The translations under genes and the position numbers were made by a program. Below the pieces are notes generated by a model that did no database searches, was not told the DNA's origin, and saw nothing but the letters and a program-made list of their open reading frames with translations. Of a DNA stretch of 64,000 nucleotides, positions 50,001-62,164 are shown in pieces (positions within the stretch are counted from its first letter, which is position 1; every line of letters starts with the position of its first letter). This DNA comes from Solea solea (taxonomy: Eukaryota > Chordata > Actinopteri > Pleuronectiformes > Soleidae): positions 6,611,186-6,675,185 of the forward strand of contig NC_081144.1 of NCBI RefSeq assembly GCF_958295425.1, given 5' to 3'.

Positions 50001-52097
50001 AGAAGACACAGTACAGGGTTGTTCTCATACAGCGCCTAATTAATAGTGACATAATCTGATACTATAGCTTAAAGTTGTTGAGGATTTCTGATCCCCCCCA
50101 CTGGTGTGCGGACTTAAGAGTACTGCTCGTAGCATCGTAATTGCAAAGCTTTGCCTTGGTGTCACAATTAGAGTGGAAACCAGCCTTATTATATCCACCG
50201 CTATAATCTCTGCCAGACTGTATTTACCCCTGCTCCAGTTTGCTTTTCTTTTCTTTTGACACCGTGCCAGTCTGTACAGAATGCAGCCACAATCCCAGTG
50301 GCTGCAGGTTTTAATAGGGGCTCATGCGGGGGCCATGCATCGGCGTACACTCAGGACAGGTGCAATAATTACGTGACAGGACAATACATATGGAGAGGGG
50401 TATCTTGTAAAAAAGAAGATTTGCAGTTAAGTATCAATGTCAAGCATCATATTAAAGGGACCGTGTGACCGTTTCACTGGAATAATAAACAGAGTCCCGC
50501 ATTAATGAAATACAGCGCATTTGCAAATTGTCATGTGTGATATTTGCATTAGTTGTGTGAAGAAGACATTTTCTTTTTTCCACAGACAGAGACATCGCTC
50601 CCGCTCGCCCACTCTGTTGGTCTCAATGAAGGCCCGTTTTTTTTTGATTTGATTATTTCTGCGGGCCAGAGGACACAGGTGGGACTGCAGAGCAAAGACA
50701 TTTTCAGAGCAGCTTAAAAGAACCTCCTCCTCCTCCTCTTCCTCCTCCTACCGTCGTATTTGACCCCGTGGGTCAGACAAAGGAACGGTGTGGGAAAAGC
50801 ACACAGTGCATGCTGAACTAGCATCTGACGCTACAGTTCACAATTCTGTGCTGCATCTCTGAAGAAATGCTCACCAGCATCTTTGCTTTTTCCGACCTCT
50901 CTCTGGGATTACTTCTAACCAGTCCCTCTCTGAAGCTCCTCTACAACGCCCCAGCCAGGAAGACACCTAATATTTATCAGAGGAACAGAGGAGCTGCGCA
51001 GAAAAAAAAACCGAGACACAATTTAAGTGGTGTCTTTGATAAAAACAGTGTTTTTGAAGCACAGCCATTTAGCTTCAACAGGACAAAAGGAAATAAGGAT
51101 GGGAAAGTGTGTCTCACGATGGCGCTCCACATCAATATACCTCCCAAATAGAGGAGCGACTCTAAAACCACCTCTCTTCTCTTTAAACTTAGGTTCTTTG
51201 ATCTTGTCTCTCTTGAATGTAAAGACTGTTACTGCCTGCGCCACAGAGAGTTCAAGCTCCCCGCAACCTCCATCGTACTCACCAATCTGAAAATCCACAC
51301 TATGTGCTCCCTCACTCTAAGAAAACTTTAGAAAGAGGGCAGAGGAACTTTTTTCTCTGCACCAGATAGTCATCTCAACTCAACGCTGCAAGATGCAAGC
51401 TGGCTGTGCTGTTGTAAGCTGCTGAATTACTAGGTCAGTGGTATGATTGCACCATTTACCGGCCAAAGGATCACTTCCCTCCTCGTTTATCTACTTCCAT
51501 TTCTCCGTATTGATCAAGGGGTTTTGTCTTGGTCTATCAAAGGCAAAGTGAACACAAGTTGTGTTTTTAACGTGATTTCTCCAGCTTTGGCCAATTAAAA
51601 GGGCTGCAGCAACATCACTCACGGGCTAAATGAGACCCAGGGTGCCAGTGAGATCCAGAATGAGCCTTCACTGACAGATTCAATCTCTGCTCCTCACTGT
51701 TGTTGTTATGTCTTTTTTAAATCTCTGTGTCCTTTTTCTTTCATTTTTCTGCATGTATTATACACAATTATTCTTTTTTTTCCCCTTACATCATTCAGGT
51801 TTAGCTGAAGTGAGGCGTTTAAAGTGTAATGTATGTGATGCCTTCCATCGCAGCATTCGTCTCGACTGTCACTTTAAGTGTGTTTGATGTCCCCTGAACT
51901 CTTTTTTGTATTCACACTGACACTATTCCCACTAAATCTCTGTGGCGTTACTTTGTTGCTGTAAACAAAACAGAAGCACAAATGCTGATGTGATGCATAA
52001 CTCTGATAAGCTGCCTAATGTGTAACTGCTCCGCAATTTATTATGAGCCGTTAAAACATTATAGCTTGCCGGGTGATTACTGGTATGACTTGAATCA
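47077..52097. other. Unique non-coding DNA
   Basis: No gene is recognised. Contents: CT at 47367-47383, GT at 48582-48597, CTC/CCT repeats at 50723-50749, and octamer-like words at 50518-50549. The T-rich acceptor-like sequence near 47227-47248 leads into a short frame that stops at 47293 and has no donor. Confidence 0.6.
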
Positions 52098-52759
52098 TTA
52101 AAGGTCCCATATTTTATACTTTCTTCCCCCTATATTTTTTATTGTAAGTTTAGATTTCAATATGAACATGTATTTGCGGTTTTAAGTGGCAAAAATCTCT
52201 CTCAGAATAATTGTGCGTCCTCCCTCACTCTCTTCTCTGTAAGGCTCTGACTAAAACAGGGTGTTTCTGTTTGTTTTGTGAGATTCTCTTTGGATTAACT
52301 GTTGTACTATTATAAACAGGCCAGACAGCCCCGGGAAATGCACTGTAGCTTACTGCTGTACTTTGGTAAAAAAAAAAACTTTGCAATAAATAGAAATAGT
52401 GATGATGATCATCAGTAAAACAAGCCAAACAGACTGTAACATGACTGTCTTTGAAAAAGCCAGTGCGACCGCATTGCTTTCTGTCTTGCATCAGTGCTAA
52501 CTACGTGATGGATCGACCCTCGGGAAAGCCGCGCTGGGGACGCGTGGGTGATGGCAGTGACTTCATAATTGTGACATCACAAAATTACAGAAGGCCTGAC
52601 AGCTTGTGTAAACGCAAAGGTTTCGGAATGTGTGCTTTTCTCAATGGACCGAGCGGGTTTTTTTTTTTTTTTTTACGGCACTTATTAAAGCACCTGAACC
52701 TGGTTCATATTTAAAAAAAAGATATGGAAATCTAATTTCCTTCAATATGGAGCATTTAA
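52098..52759. mobile_element. Non-autonomous TTAA-bounded DNA element (MITE-like)
   Basis: The left end reads TTAAAGGTCCCATATT. The right end, reverse-complemented, reads TTAAATGCTCCATATT, agreeing at 13 of 16 bases. Interior blocks (GTGACATCACAAAATTACAG, GGCCTGACAGCTTGTGTAAA, AAAAGATATGGAAATCTAAT) resemble a repeat common in percomorph fish whose two ends both read 'TTAAAGGTCCCATATTATG'. That comparison is from memory. TTAA at both edges suggests piggyBac-type target choice, an inference. No transposase is encoded. It is 662 bases long, with a T17 run at 52658-52674 inside. End divergence suggests an old copy. Confidence 0.7.
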
Positions 52760-54618
52760 GCCAATTTGGTCTAAAATTGTCGGTTTCATGGTGTTCTCCG
52801 TTACCACATTATGGAATCACTTCCAGTGCAAGTCAATATGAAAGTAGTTCATGTTACAATGGCTTTATATGGTATGTGGATGATGGTACTTTCCAGCTGT
52901 ATATGAAAAATTGCGACCGTGCGGATTGGGATATAGTTATATTCATATATCCATATAATCTTTTTCAGATTTGTAAGCACTTTGATAAAAAGCTTTTGGC
53001 TCGTCTTCCATGGATAGTTTGGTTCTATTAAATGTTCAGCAGCAGAAAAGACAATCCTTGGCAGTGCACTGTCGTCTAACCACCAATATTAACTAGACAC
53101 AGCGGAGTGGTTTCACTGGTCTCAGCCAACTGGAGGTGGGCGACAGTTAGGACTCTCCTGTCCCGTGAGAACAGAAACTGTTAACACAGCAATGGCTCCA
53201 GCATTGCTGAGTGGCACTAACAGGAGGAGGGGCCGTGTAGTGTGAAGACTCACCTCTCTCTACCCTCCAGTTTCCCCTCATGGAGCAGAAAAAAAAAAAA
53301 AGAAGCTTTCCCTTGTCTCTTGGTTTGGTGTAATGTGCGTCAGGATCTCTGGAATTCAATTACTGTTCCCTTTTAGCTGCGCCTGTAATCTTCCTGTTCC
53401 AGTCATATGCTCTGGGTGCCAGCCAGTGTCACACACTTTTCCCAAAATGATTTCTTTTATGACCAGCCAGTGAGAGCACAAACTGTACGCAGTTAAGAGA
53501 GCAGATCTGGATCCATTCAGCCCACCATTTTGCCTAAACCTAATTATGTTACATTTGGGCGAATGTCACTATAAACTGTGGGGGTATAACAATGTACTCT
53601 CTAATGAGTATTCAATTAAACAGCGAGCGCCCACAAGGCAAAAAGGGCCCAATAAAGCCAACTGAACGCTTTCCAATTGACAGGGTCCCTTCTCTAAGTC
53701 CTGGCGAAGTCTTGGACCAACAATCCGGGCTTGTAACAAAGACTTCTTCCAATTAAGAAAATATGTCTTCATTCCTCCCTGTGCGATGTGAAAACTCAAC
53801 AAAAAAAAATGCATTTGTTGTTTGTTCGAAACAATTAAATGAAAAGTCAACGTGCTAGGTGTGATAAATATCACTCTCATGTCTTAAGGTGCCTGCAGCA
53901 CATGATATGCTTAGCATAGCCAGGGACAGCAAACTTCATCTAAAAGGAATATAAAAGTCCATCACCTGTGAAGCTTGTCAAGTAACTTGTTTATTTAATC
54001 CAACTATTTCATGATTTTCAGTCCATTCTTCCCTGGCATTTTAGAGTCCACATGATGTATAACCCTGAAAGTTCCATTTTTGTCGAGAACTTTGATAACA
54101 ATGACAAAGTCGTCTGTCCTTGACTCGCGAACACATACACTCAGCGAGTTTCACCGCTCTCATAACAAAAATCCTCGTCCTTACTTTGTCATTTTACTTG
54201 CCGTTCCTGAAACTCGCATGCCCATTGATTGGTCAGACTCGTTTTTCTATGCTTTTTTTGTGGTGTGTTTGTATGGCCACAGATGACTCCTGACACCGAG
54301 TTTCCATCATTTAAAAAAAAACAACACCATTTTCAAATGAAAACATAGTCGTGCAGGTGCAGCCTGAGCTTCTCGTGCATGTACAAAGCATGGATGTCCA
54401 CGCGACCAAAGCGTCATCGGAAAACTGGACTTTCCATTTACTGGAAGTCAAACGAGGTCCATGCATCTTTGTGTAAAGTCTGTATTTTATAATCCAGTTC
54501 ACAGGATGAACTGAAAGGGGAGGTGGATCTGCAGTCATAGTCATCACCTCTGACAAAACGGTGGTTGTGTTTAATTATCAAGTGTTTACACTCCTGCCTT
54601 GCATGTCAATATGAAGGA
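52760..54618. other. Non-coding DNA, no gene seen
   Basis: The open frame running through 52630-53031 begins inside the transposable element and has no recognisable domain. A13 at 53289-53301. Nothing else is supported. Confidence 0.6.
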
Positions 54619-54645
54619 CCCCCCCCCCCCCCAAAAAAAAAAAAA
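54619..54645. repeat. C14-A13 homopolymer junction
   Basis: Fourteen C followed directly by thirteen A. The length in an assembly is likely uncertain. Confidence 0.93.
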
Positions 54646-56191
54646 TCTGACACACAGTGTGGCCCCACGCTATTAACTAGAGTCAACAGAGCAATGATCT
54701 GTGCCTGGTGTTCCTGTCTTGTGATAGGTGAGGATCAGCACCCGCACCCCCGCCACTCCACCTGCTTCTCCTGTCTGCCGGAGTTAATTTATCTGGGTGA
54801 TAAGCAGGTGGACGAGGGGAGGAGAGGCCCTCAGACTGAGCTGCACTGTCAGACCTGGCAGACTGAGTGACAATGCTAATAGCCCAGTCCCATTAACCTC
54901 ACCGCACGCCTCACCTTTATCTACCACACAAAAGACTGTTTGTTTGCTTGTTGGATGATAATATTTACTCCGAGATTTGGCAGCCCCAGACATGACAAAT
55001 ATATCTGTGCGTTTTGAGAAGGCACTGTGATTCAGGTATGGTGTGCTACTGAAAGAAGAGCGTGCTCTGTGCAGCGCCTGTCTGTGATAAGGGGTAATGG
55101 TCTTAGCCTAATCTGTAACTTTACAATGAAAGAATGTTCTTGCTTCCCCTTTCTTACTTTTAAAAGAACAATGTCTGCTATTATTCTGCCATGCTCTTGG
55201 CTTACAACTACACAAGACAGTTCAGCTTCATAAAACACAATGTATCTGCACGTTGCATTAGTGCATTTAGGCAGTTTATTCTTATCTTAAGGCCACTGTC
55301 CTATTATAAAGAAGTTTGGTGTTGGTATAAGGACAAGACCGGTGATGAGCACAGCGCTGCGATGCCAGGCGCAAGACTGAGAGATATTGCTTTAATTGGC
55401 GAGTTACTGATCCTGCAAGGCATTTGGGTGCCAGACGTTAGCATCAATGCTGCTCGCCCGTATTCTGCTGTGCAATCACAAAAATGATATTGGGGGACAG
55501 CAGGTGATCCATAAACGCTGTGTTTTAAAGCCTTGTTAATTATTCCTTCAGAAGTCTAATGAACAATGGGGATAAAACCCTGTGCAGGGCAAATCTATTT
55601 GTGGGGGACGAGAAGCCAACTCTCTTTCTCGTTCAGTCGTTCACAGCCTTCACCCCATCTCGTCTGTCGCCATGAGTACACACACATATAGTGTGCATAC
55701 ACACAGGTTTTGTGCTTTGATCAAGATTTACAGAGATACAATGTTTGGGTAGAAACATGTGCTCAAAATGGCGTCTTTCATGCATAATGAAGCAGATGCC
55801 GAAGATTATATAGTTTGGCACGCATTTGAATATGCATAGATTATCTCCTATTTGAATCAGCAGCTGGTGTCTGGGTGCGAATGTGTACAGTACATCATCG
55901 AGGAATACTGGGACCTTTGCAGTTTATCATGTTTTGCCGCGTGGAACCGACATCGCATCACGTCTTCGGGTGGAGAGGGCTTAATGCGCAGCGGGCTTGC
56001 GAGCGTTTTCACTTCCATAAGAGATATGCGCGCGGAGAAGGAGATTAGCTCAGCTATCCATCCGTGACCTTGATATTACGATGAAGACGGATAAGAGTGA
56101 TCTTCTTCCACCTGGCCAGACAATGACGGCCGTTTAAACAGCAGGCCAGGCAGTAATTACCCATTCAAAGCAAATGTCTCATACAGGCAGT
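54646..56191. other. Non-coding DNA, no gene seen
   Basis: Unique sequence. Short open frames on both strands (55191-55487, 55852-56067) are unrecognised. Confidence 0.65.
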
Positions 56192-56215
56192 GGAGGGGTG
56201 GGGGGGGTGGGGGGG
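56192..56215 (+). other. G-run cluster with quadruplex potential
   Basis: GG-A-GGGG-T-GGGGGGGG-T-GGGGGGG. The runs are long enough to supply four tracts with single-base loops. Confidence 0.75.
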
Positions 56216-58116
56216 CACATAAAGAAGTATCACAAACTTTCATTGTATAATCTGCAGTAAAAATGTAGATTAAAAAATACATTGTCTAAGACTTTTGTTT
56301 TCAACATACTTGGTTGCATGATTTGTGTTTTAAGTCATGCAAGCACAGAAGCAAGAGAGAGTTTTTAGGAGCCTTGGTGAAAGTAAGAATAAGAGAGCAG
56401 AAGATCTCCATAAATGGAGAAACTAAATTCAGTTTAATCACTAATAACAACGTTATTCGAGAGGAGAACACTGCAAGGAAAAACTATAAGTGAAAGAGCT
56501 CGGACCCTGTCAGCCAGACTTCAAACATCTGCTGCTTCCACCTTGGGTCACCAAATAAATGAGCCGAATTCTTCCAGCCTTTTACTTAAGATTTATTAAA
56601 TAACAATCCAAATGGAAAATGGAGGCATTAATCAAACATATATATTGAAAATGTCTGGTTTATCTACTCAAAATATAATATTAGGTGTTACAGTCTGGAC
56701 GAGCAGATGTTAGGTGTTAACGTCTGTCGTATATGTCGTTATACATTTTTTTGTTAGTATTTTATAAGTACCAGCAGGTGTATGGAGCCTCTGAAAAATG
56801 AATTTCACATACTGTACCCCCCCCCACCAGCCGCCACTGTATACATGTGTTTAATTCTTCAGCCTTTCATATCCTAAGTCAATTAATGATGTCATATCAT
56901 ACAGTAGAGTAAAAAAAACACTTGTTTTGTAGCTGTACTGGAGCAGTGCCGGGAGAAGTAAACACCACAAAGGCCTCTGATCAAAAACACGTAGCTGAAC
57001 TACTTTGAAAAGCTCGAACACAAGAGGAGCATAGTAAAAAGAAACCCCCCCGAAAAACTGTTCAGCTGTTTACTAAAGGGTTTCAGTATTTACCCTCTCT
57101 ATGACATGCAAATTCCTTGCTAACAATGTCATGCTATTACTTGAGTATGCTTTACAGAAACACATTATCCAAACCTTAAAAAAAGACCTTAAAGCAAGTG
57201 TTTGAAATAATGAGCAGGGCAGAAGTGATGTGCACTCCATCCTCACCTAACAAAGAGATTAAAAATGCAATGCGCTCATGCTCAAGCACCCTGCAAGCGC
57301 TGACTGTACTAAAAGAAGATGGTTAAGTTGTTGCTTGCCTAAGCAGGCACAAACTTTATCTTTTCTTCTTAGAGCACACCCAACATGATGTATCTCTATT
57401 TTATGTTTTCTAGGTATAATTCCAATTTACAGCAACAATACACAACATTCCGAATTAGCACTTTTTTGTTCATAATGAGAAAATAAAATTCTTATTGATG
57501 ATGAATAGCCACATATGGATAGCCTCATATTGTTTTGCTGTTTTCCAGTGTACATAAAATTGCTTTGTTCTGCAACTGGAAGTCCAAAGTGAATAAATTA
57601 TCCTATAGACTCTGCATAATCTACTTAAATGCAGAACACACAAGAGTGTGGACCCACTACATTCTATGGCCAGTGTGTGTGACTACTTTCATGTCATAAT
57701 GTCGCTTAAACAGTGCAGCTTACATGTCTCCTCTGCTGCGACTTCACGTGTCATTTCAGCACTCATCGGTTATTCACCCAGGATTGCATGTCAACCGCTT
57801 CCTCATTAGTGAGTCTCACTAAAAGCACCTGCAGTTGTCCACTGTAGGCTGGAGACGTGTCACGGAGGAAGTGCTGAGAGGGCAGGCCTTTCTTTTAGCA
57901 GAATGCACTGACAGTATTAAAGAGACAACATTAGGACATAATGAGTAAAAACCCTCTTTCTCACGATGGGCCAAGAAGCTGATGGGATTTTCATGCTAGA
58001 CTAAATCTCAACTGCATTTACCAGACAGACACAGCTCAGGAACGTGTTTGTTGCTGGGGATTAATTCTGAAACAGAATAATTTAAAAGTAATTTAGTAAT
58101 ACAGTACTGTGGGGAA
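56216..58116. other. AT-rich non-coding DNA
   Basis: No gene is seen in 1.9 kb and few open frames exist here at all. A C-run at 56817-56825. Confidence 0.7.
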
Positions 58117-58176
58117 TATACACACACACACACATATACAGTATATATGTATATACATATATATATATATATATAC

Positions 58177-58218
<42 letters not shown>
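58117..58218. repeat. (CA)n(TA)n compound microsatellite
   Basis: CA units (58120-58134) pass into about 80 bases of TA repeats with GTATATAC and CATA interruptions. It is the longest simple repeat of the window. Confidence 0.97.
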
Positions 58219-58220
<2 letters not shown>

Positions 58221-59957
58221 TGACATCAGAAAGTACACTTAAAAGAAAAGAAAATATCCCTCACATTACCCTGATACTACATTACTTTTAAATTATTCTC
58301 TAATAACTCGTCCTTTTTGCCAAGTTGGTTTCAAAGTCAAACACATACTACTGTCTGTGCGGTTTTCCCAGTTCAGCAATCTCAAGATACAAATCAAGGT
58401 TCCGTGCAAAACTATAATAAGTGATTAAAAAAAGAGAGAAAACTGTGCTGTGTCCCTTACAAGACCTGCTCGCTTAAGTCTCTGGATTTGGCTAATGAAG
58501 CTGAAAACGCCCTTTGACCATTAAGTGAACTGATGTGAGATTCAGAGAAAGACTGGTGATTCATAGAGTATGCAGGTTTAAATGCCCGAGAGGCTAAAAA
58601 CAGGGGGGGAAAGAACAGCTATGTTGGAGGAGTAGGAGGAGGAGCAGGAGGAAAAGCGCTGAAAGAGAGGAAAGTGAAGGCAAAGAAGGGAGAGTTGGCA
58701 GTCTGAACAGAGGAGAGGTATGGATGGAAAACAGGACATGACGAAGGTGGTGCTATGCCAAAGCTGTCCACCGATCCATGCAGAAACAGATGCGTTTGAT
58801 CACAGCAAATCTCAGGCTTAGAGCATAAATACATAATAAACAAAAATTAATGGAGGCAAGTGTCATGCATGTGTTTCATCGGTCTGTGAGTTACCACTAC
58901 AGTGACTGGAGCAGGGCAGAGGCATCCATATGGATGCTGCTTAGAGAGCAGACTTGTTAACATATCTCCTTCACTGCTCCTAGCAAAGCATTACAGAGAT
59001 GGAATACATATAAGCCACATTTAATAACAATACGAGTCTATGTGGGAGGGATTCATAAATAAACAACAAAATATGATACAGAAATGAAACAAACAACAAC
59101 AAAAAAAAATCTGCCAAGCATGATGTGTATGCCAAATTGGATCAATATCTCTGGCCAACTGTTACTATGTAGTGCAAAGCACTTATTATAATGTGCTGCA
59201 CAGGCTATATACAGTAAGTGCTCAATACCTTGTAATGAAACGGTGATATAGAGGGAAATACTTCAACTTACTGCACAACACAAACACTCTGATTATTTGA
59301 CAATCTACCAGATGTCAAAAGCCTTGTATTATCCAGTAACAACTGATCGCAACTAATTCGGAAAGTGTTCTGAGCAGAGTGGCGGAGAGGCAATGAGCAG
59401 GAGTCAGAGCTTACATCTAAATTCTATGGCTCGCAATTAGAACAACCATTTTTTCCCACTAGTGCAGCAAAAAAAAAGAAACACGAAGGAGTCAAGGATG
59501 ATGAATTAGTCTAATGATTCCACAGTAATATCGCTCAGAGACAGAGCTAGAGGAAATTGCTGTTCCCAAGCGTAGGGCCTGAAATTACCCCTTAAGATAC
59601 GGCTGAACTTTTGCCACTGCGTTCTCCATTGCCATCATTATTTAGTGAGCACCCTTGTTTGTGTTGGTATCATTTCGATTCCCGCCGCCTCCTGTGACCA
59701 TCATGGCAACGCTGCCTTGTTCCCTCTTTCACCTTCTCTTTCTTTTGCCCTCTTCTGTCTGTGTGATCACATGCTATAACAGGCACACAAAGCCCAGTGG
59801 GATGCTAATGCTCAATGCCACCTCCACCCTTCCTCTATCTCCCTCGCTCTTCACTCTGTCTGCTTGTCACATGTGACTGCCCCATCTGAAAAAAAAAAGT
59901 CTGGGGCTTGATAAGAGGAGTTAACTATATCAAGTACTGTTGGCTGGCCTCCACAGT
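58219..59957. other. Non-coding DNA with purine-rich tract
   Basis: 58575-58700 is purine-rich, including GGA units at 58624-58652. A-runs near 59100-59109 and 59468-59476. No gene. Confidence 0.65.
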
Positions 59958-59990
59958 CGGGCTGCAACTAACAACTATTTTCATAGACAT
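59958..59990 (+). repeat. Terminal fragment of dispersed repeat (same family as 9330-9512)
   Basis: GGGCTGCAACTAACAACTAT followed by TTTCAT matches the start of the fish repeat family proposed for 9330-9512. Only about 33 bases remain before a different repeat begins, so it is truncated. The match is from memory of the family. Confidence 0.45.
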
Positions 59991-60216
59991 CCCATCCATC
60001 CTTCTTCTGCCGCTTCATCCTCCACATGAGGGTCGTGGAGGACACAGCGAAAGGTGGGTCGCCAGTCCATCACAGGGCCACAACCATTCACTCTTACACT
60101 CACACCTACAGTCAATTTAGAGTGTCCAAGTTACCTAATCCCCAAATCTGCATGTGTTTGGACTGTGGGAGGAAACTGGAGAACCTGGAGAAAACCCACA
60201 TACACACGGGGGGGGA
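59991..60216 (+). repeat. L2-like LINE/SINE tail-type repeat
   Basis: In order: CCATCCATCC, CTTCTGCCGCTTCATCC, GGGTCGCCAGTCCATCACAG, CTCACACCTACAGTCAATTT, AGAGTGTCCAA, and TTTGGACTGTGGGAGGAAAC with GGAGAAAACCCACATACACA. This order is that of a very common vertebrate and fish interspersed repeat that I associate with LINE L2-type 3' regions and SINEs sharing that tail. The family attribution is from memory, while recognition of the repeat itself is firm. The copy is degenerate and encodes nothing. Confidence 0.75.
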
Positions 60217-60231
60217 GATGAAACATGATCA

Positions 60232-60330
60232 TGTTTAAAATGTACAGCCTAAAAGCGACCCTGACTGTTTCAAGTAATCACCAAGTTGTCCAGCAGAGGG
60301 TGGTGTGAGCACAGATTGACCATGCCCTCT
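60232..60330 (+). repeat. Dispersed repeat, copy B, carrying CTCF-like motif
   Basis: Aligns with 45658-45745 as described for copy A, beginning AAAATGTACAGCCTAAAAG. It lies directly after the L2-like fragment. Confidence 0.75.
60290..60303 (+). promoter_or_regulatory. CTCF-like motif in repeat copy B
   Basis: CCAGCAGAGGGTGG fits CCASYAGRKGGCRS at 13 of 14 positions. The mismatch is T for the C of GGC, which is a strongly conserved base, so binding may be weaker than at copy A. The orientation is the same as in copy A. Confidence 0.35.
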
Positions 60331-62164
60331 TTTCTCCTCAGAAGAAGAAGACAACAGTGACATCACGTCGTTTACTGTGACGCTAAACTGTGGCGTGTAG
60401 ATGTAAAAGACGTGCCCGCGACACTCAAATTCTGTCACCCATTTTTAATGCGCCCCTTCTCCACAGTGGAGGAGAAAGGTACAAGCAGGGGCAAACATGA
60501 TGGAAAACAACACGCACACATGTAATCCCATGACGCCTCAGGGGTGAAGGTCACAGGAGTCGACCAAACGGTTACGTAGTGAACACTAATTAGCCCACGG
60601 CTCTGACCTTGACAAGCCCTCCTCCCCTGCACTGTTAAGAGGCAGTCGTTGCCACAATGCAACACAGACTAAAAGGAAAATCCTCAGCTGAATGAGATCT
60701 ATTGATGGCAGGGTGAGAGCACTGAAGAGGCAAAGAGACAGGAACGTCTCTCCGTCACAACGCTTGGCGTGCTCCCCCGACAACTTCCTGCGACTTTGGC
60801 TTGGTGCACCCTCATCTGAATGCATTACACAACCGCAGAATACAAAAACAAAAACCTCAATAAATATGGCCTCTGCGTTTCAGGCTGTTACAGTCTATGC
60901 TGATCGGGGGCCTTTCAGCCCCACTCTGCATGATTAACAGAGGTAGCAACATTTTGCCTGAATAAATTAGAAACTTCAGAGGCCTATCCACTTTTAAGGG
61001 CGAGGCAGAAGGAGACACGCAGCCGATACGTCTTTGTAGAATCTCCGAAATAAATGTCATGTTTTCACCACAGTAAAACAATGGGAGGCAGCAGAAAGTT
61101 GCTTCCCCGATACATTTTCTTTGTCAGCAACACAGAAATGACCAAAAACTATTGTTGTCATGATGTGAATTGTCTCAATAAAAAAAAAAAACACCAACCA
61201 GTGTATTAAGTAAAAGAAAAGCTACCTTTTGAATCCAAAAACCACAGCGAAGATCAGAAACAAACTGCCACTGCACCCTTTGTCATGTTGGGAAAACTTC
61301 CTCTGCTAAAGCCTGCACCGCCATTATCATTTCATCTCACTAACTATGCAAGGCATAAGGCTTCACACAGAGCTGAAGAACACAGAGCACCGCTGAGTGA
61401 ACTGATGAACTATACTCTGACCACTTTCTGGCCAGAAATAGCATCAGAGATGTTTTCGGTGGCGCTGCCACAGGTACGAATGGGAAGACTAAAAACAAAG
61501 TCTTCCACAGGGTTTATGAAAGGCAAAAAAAAGAAGAGGGCACGGAGGCTCGTAACGCTTTGAGACAAAATTGTACATATTCTGGAAAATGATCATGATC
61601 CTGCACTCGCTGCTTGTGTGGTTAGCAGTTTAATTAGCACAATGTTTCACTGTACGGGCTACAAGACTCTCTGGAATAAACGTGTGCTTGTAAATTCCAA
61701 TAGAACACGTTACCTGATGGCATTGGACACTGAAGCCACCTCATTACGGGAACGTTTATATTCTGCCAGAAGCTTTAAAAATATGTGACATTAACATTGC
61801 CATGTTAAAAATGAAATACTCCATGGACATAAGGTAGTGTAAAAACCAGGCCCGGAAATACTTTGTTTATTTTAGGGATAATCTGTCTCTATTAGTTCAG
61901 TACAGTATTGCAGCACATTATAGGCCCACAATCTGCAATTGTAACTACAGCACAGAAAAGAGCCCCAGTAGCATAATGCTAGATTGTGTGTAAATTATAC
62001 TTTGGATAAATTCTTGCATTTATTACTTTTTCCATAAGGGGTTTTCATGTATAATGGAAGTCAGAGAGAATGGGCGAGAATGCCAATTATGAGTCAAGCT
62101 TGTTAGATGGCCAGTTTGACTGTTTATATGCTTGGCTTGTCCTGGGTCCACCCTAGTTAACAAT
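60331..62164. other. Non-coding DNA, no gene seen
   Basis: A12 at 61180-61191. The open frame 61285-61563 ends in a lysine/arginine-rich stretch but is not recognised. Confidence 0.65.

Noticed and set aside
52630..53031. 133-codon frame ending in an aromatic-rich peptide
   Set aside because: Starts inside the TTAA-bounded element, crosses its end, and has no recognisable domain.
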